Below, piece by piece: positions 9,099-19,677 of a stretch of 34,252 bases of DNA; the first letter of the stretch is position 1, and every line of letters starts with the position of its first letter. Origin of the DNA: Trueperaceae bacterium (GTDB lineage Bacteria; Deinococcota; Deinococci; Deinococcales; Trueperaceae); contig JAABRX010000041.1 of assembly GCA_011390675.1 (NCBI GenBank), positions 1-34,252 on the forward strand, written 5' to 3'. Under the pieces are notes generated by a model. It was given only the letters and a program-made list of their open reading frames with translations. It was not told the origin of the DNA and searched no databases. Both the position numbers and the translations under genes were made by a program.

Positions 9099-10067
9099 AT
9101 GGACACCTCGATCTTCCGCGGCTCCCTCGCCGCCGTCATGACGCCGTGCGACGAAGCCGGCACGCCCGACTTCGACGTGCTCGTGCGCACGTCGCAACGG
9201 CTCGTCGCCGCCGGCATGCGCGGCGTCGTCTATTGCGGCTCGATGGGCGAGTGGCCGCTCTTGACCGACGCGCAGCGCCAAGAGGGCGTCCGGCTCCTGG
9301 TCGAGGCCGGCGTCCCCGTCGTCGTCGGCACGGGGGCCCAGAGCCCTGCCACCGCCGTGGCCCACGCCGACCACGCGCGCGAGGTCGGCGCCCACGGGCT
9401 GATGGTCATCCCGCGCGTGCTCTCGCGCGGCACGTCGACCCGCGCCCAGCGCGACCACCTCGCCCGCGTGCTGGACGCCGCCCCCGACCTCCCCGCCGTC
9501 GTCTACAACAGCCCGTACTACGGGTACGAGACCGGGCCCGAGCTGTTCTTCGACCTGCGGCGCGACCACGCGAACCTGGTCGGCTTCAAGGAGTTCGGCG
9601 GCGCCGCCGCCCTCACCCGCGCCGCCGAGCACATCACCCACGCGGACGACGAGCTGTTGTTGCTGGTCGGCGTCGACACCCAGGTGGTCCACGGTTTCGT
9701 GCGCTGCGGCGCCGCCGGCGCGATCACCGGGGTGGGCAACTGCCTCCCCACCGAGGTCCTCCACCTGGTCGAGCTGTGCCGCTTGGCCGCAGCCGGAGAC
9801 GCCGAGGCGACCCGCCTCGCGGGTGAACTCGACGACGCGCTGCACGTGCTCGCCACCTTCGACGAGGGCCCCGACCTGGTGCTCTACTACAAGCTCCTCG
9901 CCACGCTCCTGGGCGACGCCGCCTACGCCCACCCCGTGCACCCCGGCGACGAGCTCTCCGCCAGCCAGCAGCGCTACGCCGAGGCGCAGCTGCGGCGGTT
10001 CCAAGCATGGTGGCGGGATTGGCCGGGCAAAGGATACCGAGGAGCCGAGAGCAGCACGTCGGCCTGA
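9099..10067 (+). CDS. Dihydrodipicolinate synthase superfamily lyase/deaminase (hydroxyproline-pathway-like)
   Basis: The protein has 322 residues from the ATG at 9099 with AGGAG nine bases before it; the longer track ORF from 8799 runs into the preceding gene. It is a class I (Schiff-base) TIM barrel. YCGSMGEWPLLT (45-56) replaces the GTTGE loop, tyrosine 136 lies in VVYNSPYYG, and lysine 164 in VGFKEFGG is the Schiff-base residue. The distinctive CGSMGEWPLLT, MVIPRVLSRGTS and FDEGPDLVLYYK blocks match, from memory, the subgroup near bacterial 1-pyrroline-4-hydroxy-2-carboxylate deaminases of hydroxyproline degradation, rather than DapA itself. No other hydroxyproline genes are in the window, so the substrate is tentative. 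Confidence 0.85.
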   Translation: MDTSIFRGSLAAVMTPCDEAGTPDFDVLVRTSQRLVAAGMRGVVYCGSMGEWPLLTDAQRQEGVRLLVEAGVPVVVGTGAQSPATAVAHADHAREVGAHGLMVIPRVLSRGTSTRAQRDHLARVLDAAPDLPAVVYNSPYYGYETGPELFFDLRRDHANLVGFKEFGGAAALTRAAEHITHADDELLLLVGVDTQVVHGFVRCGAAGAITGVGNCLPTEVLHLVELCRLAAAGDAEATRLAGELDDALHVLATFDEGPDLVLYYKLLATLLGDAAYAHPVHPGDELSASQQRYAEAQLRRFQAWWRDWPGKGYRGAESSTSA

Positions 10068-10122
10068 GCGCGGCCCACGCTCGAAGCGCAACCTCGGAAC
10101 GACGCAGCGCGCTTCGTGACCC

Positions 10123-10148
10123 GAGCGCTGGAGCGTTCTCCGGCGCTC
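10123..10148 (+). terminator. Hairpin terminator after the DapA-superfamily gene
   Basis: GAGCGCTGGAG, loop CGTT, CTCCGGCGCTC forms an 11-bp stem. Its only non-Watson-Crick pair is U-G in the plus-strand RNA (A-C in the other), which assigns it to the plus-strand gene ending at 10067. It stops two bases before the stop codon of the convergent secreted-protein gene. Confidence 0.6.
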
Positions 10149-10149
10149 C

Positions 10150-10719
10150 CTAACGGCCACCCTGAGGCTTGTCGGGACGCCGATCCTGGCCCGGAGGCTC
10201 TTCCGGACGCCGATCCTGACCCGGGGGCTCCTCTGGACGTCGATCCTGGCCCGGGGGCTCTTCCGGACGCCGATCCTGCCCAGGAGGCTCGCCGTCGCGG
10301 CCGGGGATCTCCCGGTCTTCGGCACGGGGCTCGTCCTCGCGACCCTGCTCGACGCCCGGCGGGTCGGCGGGTGCGCCCGGCTCCGCCACGAAGCGCACCG
10401 CGACGTGCTCGAACGCCGCGGCCAGCAGCACGCGGAGGTCGACCCCCTCGATGCTGACGACGCCATCCGCGATCGCCACGTCGATCGCACGGGTGCCCCC
10501 GTCGTCGAGGAACAGCGTGAGCCGAGCCGTTCCCTCGAAGCCGCTCCAGACCTCCACGGACACCGACGCGCCACCCACGGTTCGGCCGATGGCGACGATG
10601 ACGCCCTGGGCGTCGGTGACGATGAACTCGGCATCCGATGGGAACTCGAAGGCGTGCGCGAGCGACGCCGCGAGCACGACGACCATCGCCGCGACGACGG
10701 TGCGGAGTTGACGGCGCAT
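10150..10719 (-). CDS. Secreted protein A of two-component module 1, with 10-residue tandem-repeat tail
   Basis: The protein has 189 residues. The start at 10719 is set by GGGAGG just upstream and by a signal peptide (MRRQLRTVVAAMVVVLAASLAHA). The mature part has a domain of about 95 residues (FPSDAEFIVTDAQGVIVAIG to VDLRVLLAAAFEHVAVRF) that is plainly paralogous to the secreted protein at 24130-24696. After it comes an acidic stretch and four tandem copies of PPGQDRRPEE. I recognise no named family. Its own promoter with the GTCAG direct repeat (10771-10802) lies in the gap behind the kinase gene, so it is probably an output of the adjacent two-component system. Binding a ligand or periplasmic partner is possible, but no function is shown by the sequence. 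Confidence 0.8.
   Translation of the reverse strand: MRRQLRTVVAAMVVVLAASLAHAFEFPSDAEFIVTDAQGVIVAIGRTVGGASVSVEVWSGFEGTARLTLFLDDGGTRAIDVAIADGVVSIEGVDLRVLLAAAFEHVAVRFVAEPGAPADPPGVEQGREDEPRAEDREIPGRDGEPPGQDRRPEEPPGQDRRPEEPPGQDRRPEEPPGQDRRPDKPQGGR
10175..10294 (-). repeat. 30-bp tandem repeat, four copies, in the tail of secreted protein A
   Basis: Copies start at 10175, 10205, 10235 and 10265 on the plus strand, each reading close to GGACGCCGATCCTGGCCCGG. The period is exactly 30 bp, so the frame is kept and each unit encodes PPGQDRRPEE. The copies differ by a few bases, so the array is not brand new. Copy number is likely to vary between strains. Confidence 0.9.
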
Positions 10720-10770
10720 CGCGCCTCCCTTCCCGGGTTCGGACCTGGCCGCCCGACCCGCGCATGCCCG

Positions 10771-10802
10771 AGCATAGGCAAACGCACTGACGCGACTCTG
10801 AA
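10771..10802 (-). promoter_or_regulatory. Direct-repeat promoter of secreted gene A (TTCAG-N6-GTCAG-N10-TATGCT)
   Basis: Read on the minus strand, TTCAG (10802-10798), six bases, GTCAG (10791-10787), ten bases, then TATGCT (10776-10771) as the -10 box. The pentamers repeat every 11 bp and stand where a -35 box should be. This is the layout of OmpR/PhoB-type activated promoters, and it matches the sites at 24747-24778 and 26887-26918 in spacing to the base. It lies between the kinase stop and the secreted-protein start. Confidence 0.65.
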
Positions 10803-10838
10803 CGGGCGCCGGCGACGGTCGTCGCCTCCCCCGCCCGA

Positions 10839-12128
10839 TCACGGCGTCGGGTCCGCGCCGGTCGCCTCGAGCCGCGCGGCGAGGCTCGGGAGCCGGACCT
10901 CGAACACCGCGCCGCCGCCCGCTGCCGACGAGGCGGTGACCCTACCGCCGTGCTGCTCGACCCACTGCCGCGCGACCACCAACCCGATCCCGGAGCCCGA
11001 TCCGCGGCGGACGCCCCGATCGAACGGCGTCGCCTGCGCGTCGGGGTCGAGACCCGGCCCGTCGTCGACCACGCGCACGACCTGTGCGTCGCCGTCCTCG
11101 GCGAGCTCGAGCCGCACGCCCTCGGGGCGGCCCGCCGCCTGGACCGCGTTGCGCACGAGGTTGCGCAGCGCCTGCATCAAGCGGTCGCGGTCGCCGATCA
11201 CCTCGCCGATCCGCGGCGCGACCACCTCGAGCCCCGGGAACTCGCCCGCCGCCTGCGCGAGCAGGTCGCGCAGGTCCACGACGTGCGGCTCGAGCGGGCG
11301 TTCGAGCTCGCCGCGCGCCAGCACCAGCAGGTCCTGCGAGGTGCGCAGCAGCTCGTGCGCGGCACCGGTCGCCGCCCGGAGTTGCGGATCCTCGGGGTAG
11401 CGCTGCCCGACCTCGGTCAGGTGGTAGTGGACGAGCGTCAGCGGGCCGGCGAGCTCGTGCGCGACCTCGAGCAGGAACGCGCGCTCGGTTCGGGTGCGCT
11501 CGCGGATGGCGGCCAGCGCGTGGTTGAGCGCGCCCGTGAGCGACCGGACCTCGGTGAGCCCGCCGTCGTAGCGGATCGCATCCGGCGTCGCCGGATCGAC
11601 GTTCCGCGCGGCGGCGGCGACGCGATCGAGCGGCGCCAGCGCCCGACGCACCGCGACGACCGCGACCAAGCTCGCGAGCAGGAAGGTCAGCGCGCCGCCC
11701 ACCGCCAAGCTGCGCCCGAGCTCGCGGCGGGTGGCCAGGGCGGCGCCTTGGTCGTGGGCGATGCGGATCGACGCGCCCGCTTCGCGCCACGGAGCGCTCC
11801 CGACCAGATGGGGCCGACCCGCGACGAGCAGCGTCGCGGCCGGCGACGTGAGCGGCAGCGGCTCGTCGGATCCCCATGCCAGCACCAGCTGTCCGTCGGC
11901 GCCCACCAGCTGGACGACGAAGCCTGGAGCCGAGCCGGCGGCCAACGAAGCGCCCAGCACCGGTTGCTCGAAGAGCGCGGCCACCCGCTCGAGGTCGTCG
12001 GCGAGCAGACGCCGCATCGCCGCGTCCTGCTGCCGCACGAAGCCGGCGTAGGCAAGCAAGCCGAACGCCACCACGACCGCGGCCGACAGCAGGGCAACGC
12101 CCACGCCGATCCCGGTCTTGAGGCTCAC
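10839..12128 (-). CDS. Sensor histidine kinase of two-component module 1
   Basis: The protein has 429 residues. It starts with a GTG whose last two bases and the following A form the TGA of the response-regulator gene (4-bp overlap), so translation is coupled. A first membrane helix at about 8-30 is followed by a periplasmic sensor of about 110 residues starting VRQQDAAMRRLLADDL, a second helix at about 141-163, a HAMP-like linker and then HisKA. The phosphorylated histidine is H224 in FLLEVAHELAGPL. The N box has N327 (LRNLVRNAVQ), the G1 box is VDDGPGLD (D356), and the G2 box is GSGSGIGL (377-383), so the kinase looks intact. The sensor has no family I can name. Its size and order match the module 2 kinase. 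Confidence 0.93.
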   Translation of the reverse strand: MSLKTGIGVGVALLSAAVVVAFGLLAYAGFVRQQDAAMRRLLADDLERVAALFEQPVLGASLAAGSAPGFVVQLVGADGQLVLAWGSDEPLPLTSPAATLLVAGRPHLVGSAPWREAGASIRIAHDQGAALATRRELGRSLAVGGALTFLLASLVAVVAVRRALAPLDRVAAAARNVDPATPDAIRYDGGLTEVRSLTGALNHALAAIRERTRTERAFLLEVAHELAGPLTLVHYHLTEVGQRYPEDPQLRAATGAAHELLRTSQDLLVLARGELERPLEPHVVDLRDLLAQAAGEFPGLEVVAPRIGEVIGDRDRLMQALRNLVRNAVQAAGRPEGVRLELAEDGDAQVVRVVDDGPGLDPDAQATPFDRGVRRGSGSGIGLVVARQWVEQHGGRVTASSAAGGGAVFEVRLPSLAARLEATGADPTP

Positions 12129-12790
12129 TGGGGCGCTTCGCGGACCACGTACCCGAGCCCACGCACGGTGTCGATCACCCCTTGGGCCCCCGCTTCGGCG
12201 AGCTTCTTGCGCAACCGCGACACGACCACCTCGAGCGCGTTCGAGGCGGGGGGCGCGTCCGCGAACAAGCGGTCCTCGAGCTCCCCCTTGGCGAACACGC
12301 GCCCCTGACGCTCGAGGAGCGCGTGCAGGAGCTCGAACTCCTGCGCGGTCAGCGGAACGGCGACGCCGGCGACGGTGCAGGCACGCCCTTCGACGTCGAG
12401 CGCGAGCGCACCGTGGCGGACGCCGACGGCGCGCGAGCGACCCCGAAGGCGCGCGAAGATCCGGGCGAGCAGCTCGTCCATGGCGAACGGCTTGCTCACG
12501 TAGTCGTCGGCGCCGGCGTAGAGGCCCCGCACGCGGCTCGCGACGTCGCTGCGCGCGGTCAGCATGACGATGTCGGCGGCGTGCGCCGCCAGGTGCTGGG
12601 CCACGTCGATGCCGTCCATGTCGGGCAGGTTGAGGTCGAGCAGGATCAGGTCGACGTCGGGTCGGGCCAACGCGAGCGCGTCGCCCCCGGTGTGCGCGAC
12701 CACGGTGTCGTACTCACGGCCGATCGCCCGCGCCAGCGCCTCCGCCAACGCGACGTCGTCCTCGACGATCAACACCTTCGGCCGCTGCAT
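12125..12790 (-). CDS. OmpR/PhoB-family response regulator of module 1
   Basis: The protein has 221 residues. The receiver domain has the acidic pair E10-D11-D12 (LIVEDD), the phospho-acceptor D52 in LLDLNLPDMDG and the conserved lysine in YVSKPF. The C-terminal winged helix has the usual LTAQEFELLHALLERQGRVF and the recognition-helix region SNALEVVVSRLRKKL, ending IDTVRGLGYVVRE. It is the first gene of a regulator-kinase operon, with the kinase overlapping by 4 bp. It should bind direct repeats with an 11-bp period, and such a repeat is found before the next gene (10771-10802). An inverted repeat (GACCGGGC at 12806-12813 with GCCCGGTC at 12823-12830) lies 16 bases upstream of the ATG. Confidence 0.93.
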   Translation of the reverse strand: MQRPKVLIVEDDVALAEALARAIGREYDTVVAHTGGDALALARPDVDLILLDLNLPDMDGIDVAQHLAAHAADIVMLTARSDVASRVRGLYAGADDYVSKPFAMDELLARIFARLRGRSRAVGVRHGALALDVEGRACTVAGVAVPLTAQEFELLHALLERQGRVFAKGELEDRLFADAPPASNALEVVVSRLRKKLAEAGAQGVIDTVRGLGYVVREAPQ

Positions 12791-12927
12791 CCCATCCGCC
12801 CGTTCGACCGGGCCCTACGGGCGCCCGGTCGCCCCAGAGTATGGCGGCGCAGCGGCGAGCGCCACCACCGGGTTCGTCACTCGCAGCACCCACACCGCGG
12901 CGCGTCGGCCCGTGTCAGAGTGCCCGG

Positions 12928-13419
12928 GTGGACCACCCCGCCACGCCCTCCCGGACCGTTCCGCGCTGGCGCCCACGCTGGTCGGCGCTGCTGCCTTCGG
13001 CACCGACGCGCTTCGCCGGACCGGCGTTCGCGTGGTGGTTCGCCGTGGTCTACCTGACGCTCGTCACGGTGCGCAGCCTGATCCACCTGGTCGCGCCCGA
13101 TGGCGGCGCGGGGTCGATCGCGACCGTCGACGTCGCGGTCGCCGGAGGCGCCAACATCGTGGCCATGTTCGGGCAATGGGGCGCCATCCAGTTGCTCCTG
13201 GCCGCGTTGCTCTGGGTCCTCCTGCTCCGCTACCGGGGCTTCGTGCCGCTCGTCTTGCTCGTGTTCCTGGTCGAGCCGGCGCTGCGTGAGCTCTCGGGCG
13301 CCCTGAAGCCCCTCGAGACCATCGGCACCGCACCCGGCGCCATCGGCAACTGGCTCGTGGTGCCGGTGCTGGCCGTCGCGTGGTGGCTCTCCCTGTGCCC
13401 GGTCCGGGAGCGGAGCTGA
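12928..13419 (+). CDS. Conserved-looking four-helix membrane protein of unknown function
   Basis: The ORF is open from an ATG at 12841, but that segment is arginine/proline-rich and unlikely to be coding. I prefer the GTG at 12928 (163 residues), although neither start has a good ribosome site. A basic N-terminus (RWRPRW) precedes four hydrophobic helices. Polar residues conserved in type (TVRSLIHLVAPDGGAGSI, NIVAMFGQWG, EPALRELSGALKP) suggest a real family, but I cannot name it. It is divergent from response regulator 1 and converges on blh, with an inverted repeat between them. Confidence 0.65.
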   Translation: MDHPATPSRTVPRWRPRWSALLPSAPTRFAGPAFAWWFAVVYLTLVTVRSLIHLVAPDGGAGSIATVDVAVAGGANIVAMFGQWGAIQLLLAALLWVLLLRYRGFVPLVLLVFLVEPALRELSGALKPLETIGTAPGAIGNWLVVPVLAVAWWLSLCPVRERS

Positions 13420-13432
13420 GGCTCGGCGACCC

Positions 13433-13469
13433 GACCTGAGTGGGACGCGTTGGGCGCCGCGCTCAGGTC
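13433..13469. terminator. Inverted repeat between the membrane protein gene and blh
   Basis: GACCTGAG (13433-13440) pairs with CTCAGGTC (13462-13469) around a 21-base loop. The longer CGGCGACC/GGTCGCCG arms in the same place offer an alternative stem. It sits between two convergent genes and overlaps the last codon and stop of blh, so it may end transcription from both sides. Confidence 0.35.
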
Positions 13470-14455
13470 GCCGAACGCGCCCCCGCCCGCCGGTCCATCC
13501 ACGCCACCACCGCGAGGTGGGGCATCGTCAGGGCGCTGATCCACGCTAGGTACAGCGCGACGAACCCGCCGACCCCGTCGATGCGCGGGCCCGCCCACGC
13601 GCCGAGCGCCGCGAGGAAGAGCAGCGCGATCCCCGTGATGGGGATCAGGTCGCGCGCCAGCCGCAGCACCGGCCCACGAAGGTCGCCGCAGGCGACCGCG
13701 CGCGCGTCGACGTCGCGCAGCAACAGCAGCCGCGCCAGGTGGCGCAGCGAGTGCCAGAAGAGGAAATAGGCGCCGATGGCCAGGTAGGCGGGCACCCAGG
13801 CGAAGAGCGCCACGAGCAGGGCCACCTCGCCGACGTCGAGCCAGCGACCGGCCGGGGTCGTCCACGCGCGGCGCAGCCCGAGCGCGTAGGCCAGACCGGC
13901 GCCCAGCACCACGACCAGGAGACCGCCGCGCACCATCGGCGCGCCCAGGTCGAGTCCGCCCGCCGCAGCGCCGAAGGCCGCGGCGGCGGACGCCAGCAGC
14001 CCTTCGGCCACCTCGGTCTGGACGAGCACCGGGATGGCGACCGGCAGCGCGCCGCGCAGGACGATGGCCGCGCCATGGGCGAACGGGCCCCCGCGCCGAC
14101 GGCCCAAGAAGCGCTCGAGGAAGTCGACGTCGCCCTGGCCCCAGTGGCCGACGGTCGCCAGCAGGAAGCCGACGAAGGCGAGCCCGGGCGCGACCGACCA
14201 CAGCGCCAGGTAGCCGAGCGCGAGCGCGACGTACCCCGCGAGGAAGAACGCCATCGGCAGCGGCCGACGCCCCCAGGACGCGCCCATGCGGGCGGGCACC
14301 AGGTGGTCGAGCGCCCCGTGCGGCAGACCGAACAGGACCAGCCCCAGGAGCAGCGGCACGAAGGCCGCGCGCTCGGCGGTCGCCGGGGCGAGCGCGAACC
14401 AGGCGAGCGCCGCCACGGCGCCGCCCGTCCCGGCGAGGGCGATGGGCAGCGCCAA
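13463..14455 (-). CDS. blh: Brp/Blh-family beta-carotene 15,15'-dioxygenase
   Basis: This membrane enzyme cleaves beta-carotene to two retinals and so supplies the chromophore for the rhodopsin encoded upstream. The four histidine motifs of the family are present in order: GLPHGALDH, VGHWGQGDVDF, FLFWHSLRHLARL and LTMPHLAVVAWMD, on a chain of about eight hydrophobic segments. The start is uncertain. The track ATG at 14650 lies 82 bases inside the rhodopsin gene. A TTG at 14572 would overlap the rhodopsin stop and put the intergenic hairpin inside the gene. I give the TTG at 14455 (330 residues), which leaves the hairpin untranslated and starts just before the first membrane segment. A GTG at 14416 is a third option. 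Confidence 0.88.
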   Translation of the reverse strand: MALPIALAGTGGAVAALAWFALAPATAERAAFVPLLLGLVLFGLPHGALDHLVPARMGASWGRRPLPMAFFLAGYVALALGYLALWSVAPGLAFVGFLLATVGHWGQGDVDFLERFLGRRRGGPFAHGAAIVLRGALPVAIPVLVQTEVAEGLLASAAAAFGAAAGGLDLGAPMVRGGLLVVVLGAGLAYALGLRRAWTTPAGRWLDVGEVALLVALFAWVPAYLAIGAYFLFWHSLRHLARLLLLRDVDARAVACGDLRGPVLRLARDLIPITGIALLFLAALGAWAGPRIDGVGGFVALYLAWISALTMPHLAVVAWMDRRAGARSAT

Positions 14456-14513
14456 GCGGGACGCCGCGCGCGCCGCGTCGGTGTGCGTCCCCGCGCGTCC
14501 GCGCGATGGAACG

Positions 14514-14547
14514 CGCTCGAGCCCCGCCGTTGGGCGGGACTCGAGCG
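14514..14547 (-). terminator. Strong hairpin between rhodopsin and blh (attenuator or terminator)
   Basis: On the minus strand, CGCTCGAGTCCCGCC, loop CAAC, GGCGGGGCTCGAGCG pairs through all 15 positions with one U-G. On the plus strand that pair would be a C-A mismatch, so the structure belongs to the rhodopsin-blh transcript. It begins 22 bases after the rhodopsin stop. Partial read-through would give abundant rhodopsin and little Blh. Confidence 0.65.
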
Positions 14548-14568
14548 CGAAGGTGGGACGCGTACCGA

Positions 14569-17962
<3,394 letters not shown>

Positions 17963-18013
17963 GTCGGAACGACCACGGAACGCGAGGCCGACCGCCGTCC
18001 GGGTCGCTCGCGA

Positions 18014-18059
18014 GGGCCGCGACCCCCGAACCGATCGGGGCTCGCGGCCCTTCCTTCGT
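18014..18059 (+). terminator. Rho-independent terminator of katG
   Basis: GGGCCGCGA-C-CCCCGA, loop ACCGA, TCGGGG-C-TCGCGGCCC forms a 15-bp stem with a single C-C mismatch. It is followed by TTCCTTCGT, the nearest thing to a T-tract in this window, and starts 51 bases after the katG stop. Confidence 0.8.
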
Positions 18060-18089
18060 GCGCCACCACCCCGCTGGGACGTTCGTGCC

Positions 18090-18118
18090 TTGCCCACGCC
18101 CCCCCGTCCTCCTAGCGT
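18090..18118 (+). promoter_or_regulatory. Sigma-70-like promoter of the serine hydrolase gene
   Basis: TTGCCC (18090-18095), a 17-base spacer and TAGCGT (18113-18118) lie 24 bases before the ATG. GAGGAGG at 18127-18133 is the ribosome-binding site, so the leader is only about 17 bases. Confidence 0.55.
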
Positions 18119-18141
18119 CGAGGCACGAGGAGGACCGCGGC

Positions 18142-19677
18142 ATGCAGGACGTCGGCAGCGGCGTGCGAACCCGGCGGGGCGCGTGGGTCCGCGCGGTCGT
18201 CGTGCTCGCCGTCGTCGTGGCCGTGATCGCCCCACGTTCGGGCATCGAACCGGCGTCCGGCGTGGAGGAACGCGCACCGTGGCCGAGCTTCGTCGCGCAC
18301 CTCGAGGAGACCGTTCCCAACAGGATGGACGCGTTCGGCGTGCCCGGCGTCGCCGTGGCGCTCGTCGTCGACGGCGAACCGGTATGGGCGGGGGCGTACG
18401 GCGACGCCGACCGCGATGCAGGACGCCCCATGACCGTCGACACCTATCTGCGGACGGAGTCCATCTCCAAGTCGCTCACGGCCTGGGGCGTCCTGCGGCT
18501 CGTGGAGCTCGGCCTCGTCGATCTCGACGACCCCGTCACGAAGCATCTGCGGACGTGGTCGTTCCCCGAACCGGACGACGCCGACGCGCGCGTCACCGTC
18601 CGGGCGCTGCTCGCCCACACGTCGGGCCTGCGCCACGGCGACATCGACCTGCGCTACTCCCCGGGGGCCGCCGTGCCGGCGCTGCGCACGAGCCTGACCG
18701 AGCAAGCGGGCTTCGACCGCGAGCCGGGCGCCGGCTTCGCGTACTCCAACGTGGGCTTCAACCTCCTCGAGGTGCTGATCGAGGACGTCACCGGCCAGGA
18801 CTTCGCGGCGTTCATGGAGGAGCAGGTCTTCGAACCCCTGGGCCTGCACCGCACCACGTTCGCGTGGCGCCCCGACCTGGCGCCCCCGGTGCCCATGGGC
18901 CACGACCTGGCGGGCCGCCCGACGCCCACCTACGTCTACGCCGAACGCGCCTCCGGCGGCCTGCTCGCGACCGTCGAGGACGTCGCGCGCTTCGTGGCGG
19001 CGGGTATGCCGACGTCCGCGACGGCCGGCGCCGTGCTCTCGACCGAGGCCATCGCCGAGATGCACGCGCCGCAGGTGCACGTCGCCGGGTACATGGGCGC
19101 CGTGTACCAGGCCTACGGGTTCGGGCACTTCGTCGAGACGCTGCCCAACGGCATGCAGGCGGTCTCGCACGGCGGCCAAGGGTACGGCTGGATGACCCAC
19201 TTCCACGCCGTGCCCGAGAGCGGCGACGGCATCGTGCTCCTCACCAACAGCCAACGCAGCTGGCCGCTGTTCGCCCGCGTCCTCGGCGATTGGGCTCGTT
19301 GGCGCGGCTTTCCCTCGGTGGGCATGGAGCGCATCCGCATCGCGGAGGCCGCCATGTGGGCGATCGTCGCCGGCATCCTCTACGCCGTCCTCTGGGGCGC
19401 CTGGGGCCTGGCGGCCGGGCTCGCGTCGGGTCGCCGGCGCTTCGCGCCGCACGCCCCCACGCATCGCGCCTCGCGCCTCGCTCGTGCCGCGGCATCGATC
19501 GCGATCCTGGCGGGCCTCGGCTGGGCCGCGCGTCAGACCTACCTGTTCCTGCCCTCGGTGTTCCCGGCGGCGTGGCCGTGGTTCACGGCCGCCGCGTTCG
19601 GCCTCGCCGTCGTCGGTCTCGGGACCGCCACCTTCCCCGCCACGGGTCCGCGGCGGGGGCAGCGCGCCGAGCTCTGA
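18142..19677 (+). CDS. Membrane-anchored serine beta-lactamase/PBP4*-family hydrolase
   Basis: The protein has 511 residues, started by GAGGAGG eight bases before the ATG at 18142. An N-terminal hydrophobic segment (WVRAVVVLAVVVAVIAP) acts as a signal or anchor and puts the catalytic domain outside. The class C beta-lactamase-like fold has SISK (nucleophile S107, K110), the Y201-S-N triad element (FAYSNVGFN) and HGG at 343-345 in place of KTG. The last 90 residues add about three membrane helices, so the enzyme is tethered at both ends. Relatives include esterases, D-aminopeptidases and peptidoglycan hydrolases, and sequence alone does not decide among them. Its stop codon directly abuts the stop of the P450 gene. 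Confidence 0.9.
   Translation: MQDVGSGVRTRRGAWVRAVVVLAVVVAVIAPRSGIEPASGVEERAPWPSFVAHLEETVPNRMDAFGVPGVAVALVVDGEPVWAGAYGDADRDAGRPMTVDTYLRTESISKSLTAWGVLRLVELGLVDLDDPVTKHLRTWSFPEPDDADARVTVRALLAHTSGLRHGDIDLRYSPGAAVPALRTSLTEQAGFDREPGAGFAYSNVGFNLLEVLIEDVTGQDFAAFMEEQVFEPLGLHRTTFAWRPDLAPPVPMGHDLAGRPTPTYVYAERASGGLLATVEDVARFVAAGMPTSATAGAVLSTEAIAEMHAPQVHVAGYMGAVYQAYGFGHFVETLPNGMQAVSHGGQGYGWMTHFHAVPESGDGIVLLTNSQRSWPLFARVLGDWARWRGFPSVGMERIRIAEAAMWAIVAGILYAVLWGAWGLAAGLASGRRRFAPHAPTHRASRLARAAASIAILAGLGWAARQTYLFLPSVFPAAWPWFTAAAFGLAVVGLGTATFPATGPRRGQRAEL

Noticed and set aside
10165-10294. Regularly spaced repeats that might suggest a CRISPR array
   Set aside because: The units are contiguous with no spacers, the period is a multiple of three, and they code for a protein tail.
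12904-12918. GTCGG...GTCAG before the membrane protein gene as a fourth regulon site
   Set aside because: The period is 10 rather than 11, the first unit is imperfect, and no TAnnnT follows at 10 nt because the start codon lies there.
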